A DNA stretch of 64,000 nucleotides from assembly GCA_029531795.1 (NCBI GenBank), contig JAPEIS010000005.1:1858001-1922000 (forward strand). The letters are read 5' to 3'. Positions 1 through 11,680 of this stretch are shown here, in pieces. The notes under the pieces were generated by a model. It saw nothing but the letters and a program-made list of their open reading frames with translations. It was not told the DNA's origin and made no database searches. Within the stretch, counting starts at the first letter, position 1. Every line of letters begins with the position of its first letter. The translations under genes were made by a program, and so were the position numbers. Source of the DNA: Sclerotinia nivalis. Taxonomy: Eukaryota; Ascomycota; Leotiomycetes; Helotiales; Sclerotiniaceae.

Positions 1-53
1 GTCTCCATTGAAGTGCTTCGGAGCGCAGGATAATATACTGATTCGAAACCTAG

Positions 54-1202
54 ACTACATTTCCCTCTTTCCAAAAACCTACGACTTCTGTCCGAAGACG
101 ATTTACGGATTTTGTATTCTTATACAATACGCTCTTCAAAGAATATCCAGCATGTGCCGTTCCTCCTCTACCAGATAAGCATAAGATGGAATATGTCCGA
201 GGCGATCGATTCAGTGTCGATTTCACCCAAAGACGCGCCAACTCTCTAGCACGTTTCCTTACCCGTCTCACTCTCCATCCTGTTCTTCGTCGCAGCGCCA
301 TTTTGATAATCTTCTTGGAAAGTTCGGACTGGAATGCGACGATGAAGTCTCGCCCATCGCGAGGCGCTTCTCGAGACGAACAGGCTGCGGGAGTATTTGA
401 TAATTTTGCAGACACATTCATAAATGCCTTTACCAAAGTCCATAAACCCGATCAACGTTTCATAGAAGTCAAAGGGAAATCCGACAAATTGGACGAAGAC
501 CTCGGACATATCGAAAAGATCGTCGCTCGGGTAGCTCGTCGTGAAGGCGATTTGGAGACAGATTACAAAGAGCTAGCAGAACAATTTCAACGTCTCATCA
601 ATCTAGAGCCCGGAATCGAGCCCAATATTCATGCATTCAGCGCCAGCGTGGAGGATACCAGTGCGGGAATCAAGACATTGAAGGATCATACGGACCAAAA
701 TTATCTAGGTAGTTTGAGGGATATGCAGGCTTACAGCACTGCGGTTAAGAATTTATTGAAAGCCCGCGAACAGAAACAACTCGATTTTGAACAATTAACT
801 GAATATCTTACTAAATCCACCAACGATCGAGATCAACTAGCCTCATCCCACGGCTCCGGCGCTCTGACTGGAGCAGGCGGGTTCATCCGCTCTAAAATCG
901 AAGATGTGCGGGGAGTGGACCATGAACAGTCTCGCAGAGAAAGACTACGAAGATTAGAATTGAGGATAGAAGAATTGACGAAAGGGGTAGAAGAAGCGAA
1001 GAAAACGACGGAAGCGTTTGATGAGGAAGTAGTAAGGGAAGTGGCGGATTTCGAGAGAATTAAGAGGGTGGAATTTAGGAGTCAATTGGGTGCATTGGCA
1101 GATGCGCATAGGGACTTTTATGAGGGGGTAGGGAGGATCTGGGAAGGCTATGTTAAGGAAATGGGTGGTGGCGAGGTGCTGGTGAGTGGAGTGGAAGCTT
1201 AA
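54..1202 (+). CDS. snx4: Sorting nexin-4 (SNX4/Atg24), 3' part, 5' end outside window
   Basis: A PX-BAR sorting nexin that binds PI3P on endosomes and acts in endosome-to-Golgi recycling and selective autophagy. The visible 382 residues begin inside the PX domain: an open frame runs from about position 54 through the VRRRFTDFVFLY motif and a KHKMEYVRGDRF segment, so the ATG at 186 is internal and not the start. The BAR coiled-coil region follows, with DHTDQNYLGSLRDM, KQLDFEQL and IRSKIEDVRGVDHEQ blocks typical of SNX4, ending at a stop at 1200-1202. A TAG at 51-53 directly before the conserved frame is read as a 3' splice site, so 1-53 is probably intron and earlier exons lie left of the window. 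Identity is secure; the exact exon border is inferred from frame and family. Confidence 0.93.
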   Translation, partial: TTFPSFQKPTTSVRRRFTDFVFLYNTLFKEYPACAVPPLPDKHKMEYVRGDRFSVDFTQRRANSLARFLTRLTLHPVLRRSAILIIFLESSDWNATMKSRPSRGASRDEQAAGVFDNFADTFINAFTKVHKPDQRFIEVKGKSDKLDEDLGHIEKIVARVARREGDLETDYKELAEQFQRLINLEPGIEPNIHAFSASVEDTSAGIKTLKDHTDQNYLGSLRDMQAYSTAVKNLLKAREQKQLDFEQLTEYLTKSTNDRDQLASSHGSGALTGAGGFIRSKIEDVRGVDHEQSRRERLRRLELRIEELTKGVEEAKKTTEAFDEEVVREVADFERIKRVEFRSQLGALADAHRDFYEGVGRIWEGYVKEMGGGEVLVSGVEA

Positions 1203-1891
1203 GGGGTGTGGGTGAGAAAATTAAAACAAAGGAACGAAAGGACGTGGGGAATGAGGAGGTAATGCAACGGGAAGAAAGTAGACGAGTGGCCGTTTGCCTT
1301 TCTCATGGGAAAAAGTTTTCTCGGATCGATTGATTGATTGTAAGCAAGTAGGCGTTTATGGGATTCGGAGCACGCGATCCTCGTCATGGTGTGGATGATG
1401 ATGGGTTGTGGTTATGGTTATGGTCATGATTATGATTAGGTACGGAATTACTTTCCGCGCTTAGGTAGACAAGAATAATGATATATACATACACACACAT
1501 ACACACACATACATAACTCAATCCAAACATGAATAACCAATATTTGTACACATTGAGCTCCAAATTAAGGGATATAGTATAGGTAACTTATCCTACCTAC
1601 CTACCTAATAGGTACAGTACGCGGGAAAAAAAAAACCACCCCCAATTAATTCCCAATTCCCAGCATCCCATATCCATCCTATTCAATGCCAATGCCAATT
1701 AATCATGCATGTATGCACCATAAACAAACAAACAATTGATGATTTTCCTCTATTCATTACCAAGTGTCTGTTATTTTTCTTTCATTTTCAAAAATTTCCT
1801 TATTCAGTCATCCATCCATCCATCCATTCATCCATTTCTTCAATTCTTTATCTCCTGCAGTAATGCTACGCACGACTTATATATAGCATCA
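1203..1891. other. Convergent intergenic spacer
   Basis: Shared 3' region of SNX4 and KEX2. It holds simple repeats only: an ACATACAC-type tract at 1487-1513, three CTAC units near 1596-1609, an A run near 1626-1635 and an ATCC tetranucleotide tract at 1807-1832. No coding signal is credible. Confidence 0.7.
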
Positions 1892-4564
1892 TTACTTCCT
1901 CAAAGGTTTCTTCTCATCCTTCACGTTTACGGCGCTCTCATCATCACTATCCTCATCATCATCTCCGATAACATGATGTCCACTCCCACTACCCATGCCC
2001 TCACTCTCCCCATCATCCTCGTACAATTTCTTTTCTCGTTCATCGCCACCATCCTTATACTCATCATCTTCATCGTCACTGCCTGCTGCAAATGCATCGT
2101 ATAATTCACCTGCTCTTCTCTTCCCTCCCTTCTTCATGGTCATTTCAGTGTTGCCGGCTAGAGCTTCCGCTTCATCATCTTCGAGAAGATCGAATTCCCA
2201 TTCGTCTCTTGGGTTATTGCGGAGACGCTTTCGGCGGGCCATGTAGAGGTATACCCCTAGACCAGCGCAGAAAGCAGCGATGAGACCTAAGGCGCCATAG
2301 ATCCAAATTTGGGTTTTGGAAGAGACGCCAAAGGTAGGAAGGAAAGAAGGAATCCATGTTGACGGAGTTGTATTTTCTGATTCTGCGGGTGTGGTGGAGG
2401 TAGGCGAGGCTAGTGAATCTTCTGTACCCGAAGGTTTGGCATTGACAGGACGATCGGGGTGGTCAGACGGTGTACTTGGAAGGTCGTCGGTTGGAGCTGC
2501 GGGATTAGTTGGAGCAGATGTTGCTGTTGGTATGACTCCTGCAATGGTGGTTGTGGAGATATCGGCGTGATTATCGTCGTCATGTTCGGTGGGCATTGGG
2601 CGTACTATTGCTTTTTCGGCATCGATAGATTCTCCCCAGAGTTTGAGATGCCAATCTGTGAAAGTTCCATTATGTTCGTTCGCGAAAGTATCTCTAACAG
2701 TAATGGTCCAAGTTCCGATACCAGATTCACCCCTATGTACCCATTAGTAAAGCGGTGCAAATTGTTGATGGAAAACACTGACCAGTGAACAACAGACATA
2801 AACGTCCAATCATCATATCCTTCGGAGTCGGAATCATAACGCCGCGTTGTGGAAAGATGGCTAACTAGTTTGTCTGGACTGACCAAGTCCACACTCAATT
2901 CTCCTCGCTTGGTGTGTGCAACGTTCATTGTAACTTGGACATGCTCCAATCTCTCTAGATTCGCTTCTTGCAGCATTTCTTTGGTGACTTCGAAAGAGAC
3001 CGAGATACCATCATTTCCTTGCGGTATAGCTTGGTTGACGTGGATCCAAGGAGAATAAAACCAAGCTTGAGGTTTGACATTCTTGAAAGTCTTTGCGGCT
3101 TCAATAGTTGCCCAGGTATCAATCTTTCCGTATCCAAAAGTATGACTAAACTTCTTTCCAATGGTTGTTGTTTGCCATTCGCCAGTTTCAAGATCAACTG
3201 GCAAAGCAGTTGACATGACAAGATATTGCATATCTCTCCAGCTTAAATCTGGTCGTATTTGCAAGACTAAAGAAAAGATTCCTGCTGCGAGAGGTGCGGC
3301 AGCAGAAGTACCGCCATGTACAGAAGAACAAGCGTTGGTACCAACATCAGTCGTGTGCTATAGCCTAGTTAGTCTTTGCAGTACCTAGATTAGGAGTAAA
3401 ACTTACAATGGAATCTCCACTTCCACTGCTATATGTAACGACAAGTTGAGCAGAGCACTTCTCAGAATAATATGGGTGCAGGCCTTTTCTGTCAATTGCT
3501 CCAACTGTGATACTGTAAATACTATTCGTATAGCCATCAAAGTTGCAGTTGTCTTCGTTCGCGGCGCCATTCCCAGATGCGAACACATAAATGGAACCCA
3601 ATCCACCACGTCCCTTTTGAACTGCATTTACCATAGCTCTCTTGATAAGTATACCTGGAGCGTCCATCGATCTTCCATCATCAGGAGGACCCCAAGAGCA
3701 AGAGTAAATCTGGTTGTGCTGGTATGCGTAATTCATGGCGACGGCTTCATCGGCGTCTGTAATCATTTTGGACAAAATACGAATTCCAGCAATCTTCGAA
3801 TCATATGCGACTCCAACACCACATACATCGTTCTTGACAGCCGAAACTTCACCAGCACATCGTGTGCCATGATTATCATCAGATAATCGAGGTTTTGGCT
3901 CCAGGGTGTTCTCGTTAAAATCGTAGGAACCTTCAGCGTAGTAATTGGCCTTCAAATCATTGCTGTACATGTCTAACCCATCATCCACGATAGCGACGAT
4001 CGAGCCAATTCCAGTGATGTTCTGCATCCATACATCGGTAACATTAACGTCGTGCCCAAGTTGTACGGGATTGTACAGATGCCATTGATCTTTGAATATT
4101 GGATCTTGAATCCCTAACGCTTGTTGAACCGCTTTTTGCTTCGCGAGCGCAGAATCGATAGGTATTGCGGTATCTTGTCGTTTGTCGATTTCATAACCTT
4201 CAGGCGCTGGCCGCATTAAACCTCTCTTCTCCATTTTAGCCTTCAACTTTTGTTTTTGTGCATACTTCACGGTATCCAGAATATCAAAGTCGCCCAGAGA
4301 CCGCTTCCGTATCTTTCGCTGCTTCAAGGCTGTATGTACAACATCTTCATCTTGCTTATGTGCGGAGAAGACATGGTGGTCTTCCAATTCTCCAAGCTGG
4401 CCATCATGACTTAAGCCTAACCTTTCTGCTACCTGTACTGGGTCGGCGGTCGAGTCGAGATGCAGTACATAGTAATCGTGGGCATCGTAATTTCGTGGGC
4501 GTAGATTTACAGCATTTGCTAGAACCCCGAGACCAAGCAGGCCGATGAGTGAGTGTAGTTTCAT
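1892..4564 (-). CDS. kex2: Kexin-type proprotein convertase (KEX2), three exons
   Basis: Subtilisin-like serine protease of the late Golgi that cuts secreted precursors after Lys-Arg. Exons are 4564-3407, 3357-2783 and 2732-1892 (introns 3358-3406 and 2733-2782, GTAAGT and GTCAGT donors), giving 857 residues. The start at 4564 was chosen because it opens a signal peptide (MKLHSLIGLLGLGVLANA); an in-frame ATG lies seven codons upstream. A propeptide follows with dibasic sites at about 87-88, 113-114 and 128-129. The catalytic triad is Asp194 (AIVDDG), His232 (DNHGTRCAG) and Ser404 (HGGTSAAAP), with oxyanion Asn332. A P domain follows, including VVHW/GESGIGTWTI spliced across intron 2, then a Ser/Thr/Pro-rich stalk, a membrane segment at about 720-743 and an acidic cytosolic tail. 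All expected parts are intact. Confidence 0.96.
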
Positions 4565-5090
4565 GTCGTGTATAATACGTCGCAAGTTTGGTGACTGAGG
4601 CGATGACCTAATTCCTTTGCACTCAAGGAGTTGATGATAATCAAAACGGGATATCTTAACTCTTAACCGTCTCGCATTGAGGGTGTTTTGTTCTTCTCAA
4701 TCCCGAGTAACAATGTGAATAAAAGTATTGGTCGTGTAAGAATAAAAGTTGTTCAATTGGGAGACAAAAAACTCGCAAGCCCAGGCCCAGGAGGTTGTTG
4801 TATTGTACTACCGGTATATGCAGAGTAAGCAACGATTTGTCTTCGCCACAAAGGATTGGATGATTTTGAAGTTGTTCGTATGCTTGAATGATGAGAAGAA
4901 GAGAAATACTATAAGATGTTTCGTAATCGAGGAGTAATGTGATTAAGGAAACGGTCAGATTATTTTGTATTTGATCTGATGGCGGCAACACTTAACGTTT
5001 TGACTTCTTTTGACGTTTCGAAGTTGTTCTAGGTAGGTTATCTCGAGGTTTATCTAGTACCTAGCTCAGGGTAGCTTTAGTTCCCTAGGA

Positions 5091-5170
5091 AGGGAGAAAG
5101 GGAAGGAGAAGGAGAAGGAGAAGGAGAAACAGCAACAGCAACAGCAACAGAAACAGAAACAGAAACAAAA
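5091..5170. repeat. Compound hexanucleotide microsatellite
   Basis: Purine-rich GGAGAA units (about 5103-5128) pass directly into CAGCAA units (5130-5149) and then CAGAAA units (5149-5167). The neighbouring units differ by one or two bases, which suggests stepwise mutation and re-expansion of one tract. Confidence 0.9.
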
Positions 5171-5433
5171 TCAACTCTATTCAATCAGTCAATGTGTTTT
5201 TACTGAGTACCGTACTTTTGCACGGATTTCTATTCATAATAGGAGGACACCTAAAGCTTTTAGAATGTTTCAATGGTTTTTTAAGCTTCAATAGTTTCCT
5301 TTATTGGATACATAATCATTATCCGATCCAATGTTCCGCTGATTTATCGGATTGACGCGCAAACTGGTACCGGTAGGAGGCTCTGAGGGCTTATATTAGA
5401 ACCTAGCCAAGAATGCGCTAGGTACTTGAATCC

Positions 5434-5745
5434 ATATATCTCACAGAAGGAACCTTACAAGAAAAAAGTATGAATTACTAGTAGATATTTACTAGATACA
5501 AAAGTTAAGAGATAACAATAGATCTATATATCTCCCAAAGGAATTTCACCGAAAAGGTATGGATATATTATATACAAAAATTGAGAAAGCTCAAAATACC
5601 TTAATCCATCTACCTATACTCGAGTATATATATATACCTAGTATAGTATACTGACTACAATTTCCACAAAAACCTTAGCAGAAAGAAGTAAATATGGATC
5701 GATCTATCAGGTACAAGAGTCAAGACAGTAATAGCAATACCTAGT
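5434..5745. repeat. Degenerate tandem repeat, about three units
   Basis: Three neighbouring stretches (from about 5440, 5538 and 5665) share the order AGGAACCTTA-like, AGAAAAAAGTATG-like, then GATACAAAAGTTAAGAG-like blocks ending near AATACC. They are clearly diverged and differ in length by tens of bases. Read by eye, not by alignment software. Confidence 0.5.
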
Positions 5746-6710
5746 ACCTTAACCTAGTACGTAATGTACACCTAGGTGGAACAACAGCCATATTTGAAAC
5801 TTTGAAGAATCTCCTCCGTACGTGTGGGACCCCTCATTGACCTTATAAATCTTCAAAGCTTTCACATCAACATCCATATCGTTGATACATCAGATACTAC
5901 AATCAGAAGCCATTCTTCCTTACAGTAGCTTCGTTCCACAAACACAAACACATCCACATCCATCCACATCCATCCACATTCACATTCACAGTACTACGTA
6001 CTCCCTACAATTTCCTGATGCCGCTTTTCAACAAACCCATTCACAACCCAAACTTGCCCCAATGTTCAACGTACCTTACTTACCCTTACTGCTTGGTGTC
6101 AAACCCTCGATCGGGAAAACTTGATGAACTCCGTGTCTTCGTGTTATCCATTCGATCTGTGCCAACCTGGTCATCTTCAAAGCAGCAAGCCCAGATTGTA
6201 TAAGCCTTTACCGCTAATGCCGGGATTTCCAAGGGTTTTGGTTCACTTCGCCATGAAAAGAAAAAGAACAAGATAATTGATAGAGCAAGAGGACGAAGGT
6301 GAGTGAATGTTGTGACACCCAGCCTCCACGATTTCTCACCACCGAGTCAATCTCGATTTTATCAGATCTTGTAGTTTGCATATTCTCTTACCTTTGCTAT
6401 CCATCCGCATCTCGCGCTAATCATGTTATCTCAATTCGAGTGAGCTCCAAAGTCGTTGCTTCACTGATTCGCCCGGCGCAAACCTCGAGTTGGGAAAATA
6501 TTGATGACGATAGTGAAGTAAAAATAACAGCTCACAACTCCAACATACGACCAACAAAGTCCGCCATTGAATACCATTTGGTGCATTTGGTATGAATTAT
6601 TAATATCAGAGAAATATTTCCCTTCGATCTTTGGAAATCTTTAAACTTCATTTTCACACCGGCGGCTTGTCTGGAATTGGAAGGAAGAGGCACTCATCAC
6701 GATCTAAAAA

Positions 6711-9700
6711 ATGGCAGCACCATATTGGGGGCAACTGCCTCCTCCAAAAGTCTCAAGGCAAGGCTCAATTGGCTCTGCTGCAGATCCAAATTCGAGAAAG
6801 AGCAGTCTGTCTGTCGATACAAAAATGGACCGACTCTCCTCTCAAGATCCAAGACGCATTCGAGAGTCGACACAAACGGAAGCTCCTACGATTTCCACAC
6901 AAAGTCCATTTACTTCTCCAGTTGCTTCAACCTTTCGCGGAGATGGTTTAGCCCCTCGACCACCCTCGTTCCCATATAGTACCTCTAGCACATCCTACGA
7001 TAACGACTACTTGGAGAAGAGGAGAAAGCGCGGAGAGAGTCGTAACAAGGATAGCTTGTACGAATTCAATCCCCCTGTTTCACCTCCAATTGTTGCAGAT
7101 ATATCGCGAGCACACCCATCAGGTAGTTATAAAGAACCCGTTGCTAGTGGAGCATTATTCACAGATCAAGCCCCAGCGAGATCGAGGGCGGCTCGCAAGT
7201 CAGACGGTGCCGATACTATAAAATCTCAGGAAACAAACTGGGAAGTTCTTGGCACATCTTCTCCTATAAGTGAAAGAGACACCCTTCAAAGATCCGGTAC
7301 AGCTGGCAGAGGTGACGGCAAAGGCTCCTCACGCAGGGGAGGCCATACGCCAACTAAGGATCGGCCTAGACGCAGTCAGACTGCTGTTTCAGAAACGAGG
7401 AGGCCTTCTTATTCCGAGGCGACAGAAGTTCAACGACGGAAAGAGTGGGCATCAGACAGGTCTCCTCTACAGAGATTGGAATTGACTCTTGATAGCATCA
7501 CGAAAGAGGAAAAGCGAGCACGTGTAGAAGAAGCCGAGCGACTGATCAAAGAAAAAGAAGGGAGGTCTACACGTACTGTTGAGCAGCCCGCTCAAAACAC
7601 AGTCCGCTTCAGAAATCGTCCTGTTGCCAAAGCACCGGAAGGAGGTTTGCAGCCAGAAAGGCGGCTGGTCGCGGAAAGCCTTCCGCGGACATCGAGTATT
7701 AAATCAAAGGAAAGTCTATCACGCAGTGGATCTGTACTGGAGAGGATACCGATCACGCATGCGTCACCGCCGATTGGTTTGGTTACACAGGAAAGGAGTC
7801 CTATTCTCAACCGTGAGACCGAGGGTAGTTCAATCCCACAACGCACGTACAGTAAAAAACAAAAGTCCAGTTTACCAACCGCCGTTGGAGCTGTAGCTGC
7901 AGCCGAAGCCGCTGGTTCTCTTTACCGAAGCAAAAGCAATAGATTGAGAAAAGATCCACCGCCAGATCATTGGAGCCGACGTCAAAGTGAGACTGAAATG
8001 CATCCTGAGGACGACGTGCTACCTAGTCTTACAAGTGGTCGCCAGATTCCGTCGGCACCTCCTCGAAGAGCAACTGCGCCTACCGCATCTAGAACTTTGC
8101 CAGCTCGTGGGCCTGAGTTGCGTGACGAGTCTTCGTACGACTCCGAAGAAGATATGAGGGCTATTCCTTTTAGGCGAGGTTCGAAACGAAAGATGGAGCA
8201 AGTGACTGGACAGAACCAATCATTGAAGCATTCGTCATCCGCCAAATACCATCGTGAAGCAATCTCTGCTTCTTCAAAAGACGCAGGTCCACCCATAACT
8301 GGTGACGGTCCCACTGATCACGAGGAGCATCATCATCGTTTTGGTGAAATGTTCCATCACCATCATAACTATGAACCAGGAAATGGATTATATGCCCCAT
8401 CGCAACGCCTTACGGAGTGGAAGAAGGGAGAGAAGGCTTTGTTGGCGGGAAATCTGTTGGACCTTGAAGAAGAGGCAAGCGAAAATGAAAACGGTACTAG
8501 GCCGGCTTGGCGGGAGGCTGGTCTCAGTAGGAAACGCTCTGTTCGACAAAAGAAGGCCGAAGCCTACGATGGAGAATATGATGACAATAATGGTATAGTA
8601 CCTTTAGCTTTTGGTTCCATAGAAGACTGTGCTAGATGTATTGCCGAGCAGCACTTATCGCTTAAAACCCGCAGCTCTACCGGATTTGTTAAGTTCCGAC
8701 CGAAACACAAATCTGGTTATGCGAGCAAAGTGGTTGCTGCAAACCAATCATCTGACAGACAAAAATCTCCTTCTACCCCCTCTCGTGGTCCAGATCACTC
8801 GCTAACGTGTGCGATGCGGGTCATCCGCGTTCGTCCTGATATAGCTCCTACTAGATTCAAACCACCGTTATTACTAAAGTGCGGACCCCTTTTACGTTAC
8901 TATGGTATACGCACCGAAAAGACATCAAGCCGTTCGGTGGCTCGTGGTCCTTTACCAGAACGCGAAGTCTGGAGGGGGAGTGTCATGATTGTGACTCAAG
9001 ACTCAAGTTCATCCTACGAACTTGCTCCAACGCTACGACTCTTTTTGCAGCCTGTTGATTTATTGCCACCACCTCCTCCACAAGTTGATGGCGAAGAACT
9101 TGCTCCAGAGTATATTGACCCAATTGCAGGATTGACCAAAATTGGGCGAGATGGTAGAACGCTCTACACTCGTCCCGTTGAACACCTCCCAGAAGGAAAA
9201 GATCTTTCACAGCTTGAAACAGACGAGGGACTTTTCGAGTCTCGTCGAAGTAATCTCGATGGAAACACAGACCCGAAACGGAGGCGCAAGAGAGACCAAT
9301 ATGATGGTGAAAAAGCTGGAAAGTTTAAAGAAGTGCGAGGATTTCGTTTGCATGCAGACAAAGGATTCACATTCTGGAGATTCAATATTGAAGTGGAGTT
9401 ACGCAGCAAGCAACAGAGGATTGCTTATCGGATCAATCGTGGTCCAGCTACTGGTTTCTGGGTTCCTGCTCGTGGGCAATCAATGAACATAATGTTCCAT
9501 AGCTGTAACGGCTTCACCATGGACGTTCATCCAAATGACTTTAGTGGACCCGACCCCTTGTGGAGAGATATTTTGAACACTCATCAAACACAACCGTTTC
9601 ATGTCATGCTCGGAGGCGGTGATCAGCTCTACAATGATCATATGATGGAACGAACTACCCTCTTCAAGGAATGGCTCAATATCAAAAACCCTCTTCGTAA

Positions 9701-11680
9701 AGAGGCTTTACCATTCACACCAGAGATGCAAGACGAAATGGAGCATTTCTATTTAGACAGCTATTGCATGTGGTTCTCACAAGGTCTCTTTGGAGTAGCC
9801 AATTCGCAAATTCCTATGATCAACATTTTTGATGATCATGACATTATAGATGGATTCGGTTCATATCCTGATACTTACATGAAGTGCCCGGTTATGTCTG
9901 GTTTGGGAAGCGTAGCTTTCAAGTACTATATGCTCTTTCAGCAACAAAGTAGTATTGATGAGGGTGAAGAAACCGAGCCTAGTTGGATTTTGGGAGCACA
10001 GCCAGGACCATATATCCCTGAATTAAGCCGAAGCATTTTCACTGGCCTGGGCCGTGGTATCTCATTCCTTGGCATTGATTGTCGCACTGAACGAATGAAT
10101 GACGAAATTGTTACTGCCGAAACATATACGAAGATTTTTGATCGGCTTGAAAGGGACATTATCAAGGGCCAGACGAAGCATCTTATTGTATTACTTGGGG
10201 TACCAATTGCTTATCCAAGAATGGTCTGGCTCGAGACGCTGTAAGTAAAATTCAATGGTCTGTTTTCATTTCTAATAAATTTCTAGCCTTACATCGAAAG
10301 TTATGACACCCTTAAAGGCCATGGGCCGTGCTGGCTTATTAGGGAAAAGTCTTATGAATCACTTTGATGGTGGGGTTGAAATCCTTGATGATCTCGATGA
10401 TCATTGGACAGCAGCTCATCATAAGGAGGAGCGAAATTGGTTAATTCAAGAATTACAAGACTTAGCAGCCGAGAAGTCTGTCCGAATCACCATTTTAGGG
10501 TGTGTATGACCTTTCCTAAATACTCGCAGATAAAGCTAATATGAACAGTGGTGATGTCCATCTCGGTGCTATCGGCCAATTCTACTCAAACCCCAAATTG
10601 AAAATTCCTAAGGACCAGGATTACCGCTATATGACAAACATCATATCTTCCGCCATTGTCAACGCACCACCGCCGGACATGCTTGCTGATATTTTAAACA
10701 AACGCAACAAAGTACACCATTTTGACGCCGACACCGACGAAGACATGATCCCAATCTTCACTCATGATGTGGATGGTAAACCTAGGAACAATAAACGCCT
10801 ACTTAACCGCAGAAATTGGTGCTCGATACGGGAGTACAACCCGTCCCTGACTCGTTCTAATTCGCCGGATGCCACTACTTCTTATGATGGCAGTATTTCA
10901 CCGCCACCTAGACGCGGTTTACTGCGTCGCTTCACTACTAAAGGTCCTTCTTATCGTCCTGATGCACCGCCGTTATCAAATGCTTCATTCTTCAATAGAC
11001 GCCCATCATTATCACGTCCATCATTGTCTTTATCGCGTCAAAATTCTACCGAGTCTGCAAGACCAGGAAGCTTGAAAAGGACACTGTCATTAACACGAAA
11101 GGATTTCACTGGACTGTTTCGACGAAGCAGCAAACGTAGAGACTCTGGTGGTATTAATGGATACGGATCAGAAAGTGAAGACGACCTATCCCACAATCCT
11201 AATCTTGACGGACCAACAACTATCCGCGGAGGAGCTGGCGACGAATACTATGCATTTGAAAACGAACTTCCTCGGGCGGCCACCTACTCGGAAAAACAAG
11301 CTGCAACCTCAATTGCAGGAAGTCAACCACAAGCACCTGTCTTTACACAAAACCGATTCCATCGGACTCCCACTGGCCTTTCCGAAAAACAGATTCGAAA
11401 GGGTAATTATCAAAATGTTAATTTGGAGGGTGGCTTGGATATTTGTTTGAATGTTGAAGTCAATCAAAAGGATCCGGCGGGTATTACTATGCCATACAGA
11501 TTGTTGGTTCCGGCTCTTTGGTATGAGGATGATATGGGTGATGAGGCGGCGAAGAGAAAGAGAGAGTATGATTTGGTTCTGTGGTTGAAGAAGAGAACGG
11601 CGAGTAAGGGTCAGAAGATGGATAGTGGGAAGAGACTTGGTACTGTTGGAAATGAAGAGATGAGGGGCTTGAGTGGTTAG
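6711..11680 (+). CDS. Large PhoD-like metallophosphatase-domain protein
   Basis: Exons 6711-10240, 10287-10499 and 10549-11680 give 1624 residues. The first about 620 residues are disordered, basic and Ser/Arg-rich with 14-3-3/kinase-like RRxS contexts. A conserved central part follows, then a PhoD-type metallophosphatase core: MLGGGDQLYND near residue 969, NIFDDHDIIDGFGSYPD near 1040, and ILGGDVHLGAIG, whose GG is spliced across intron 2. These are the metal-ligand motifs of PhoD-like phosphatases. The C-terminus is again Ser/Arg-rich (SRQNSTES, SLTRKDFTG). No signal peptide or membrane segment is seen, so it is probably cytosolic rather than a secreted alkaline phosphatase. Long proteins with this architecture are a fungal family; the substrate is unknown. 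Confidence 0.9.

Larger units (their letters stand above)
4565..6710. other. Divergent promoter region KEX2 / PhoD-like gene
   Basis: A 2.1 kb spacer carrying the 5' regions of two divergent genes. It contains a compound GGAGAA/CAGCAA/CAGAAA tract, a degenerate tandem repeat, many TACCTAG-like motifs and a CACATCCATC-type repeat at 5941-5985. Short ORFs here have no recognisable family and are taken as chance or leader ORFs. Confidence 0.6.

Noticed and set aside
186..1202. ATG at 186 as the start of SNX4
   Set aside because: The PX-domain frame is open and conserved back to about 54, so this Met is internal (KHKMEYVRGDRF).
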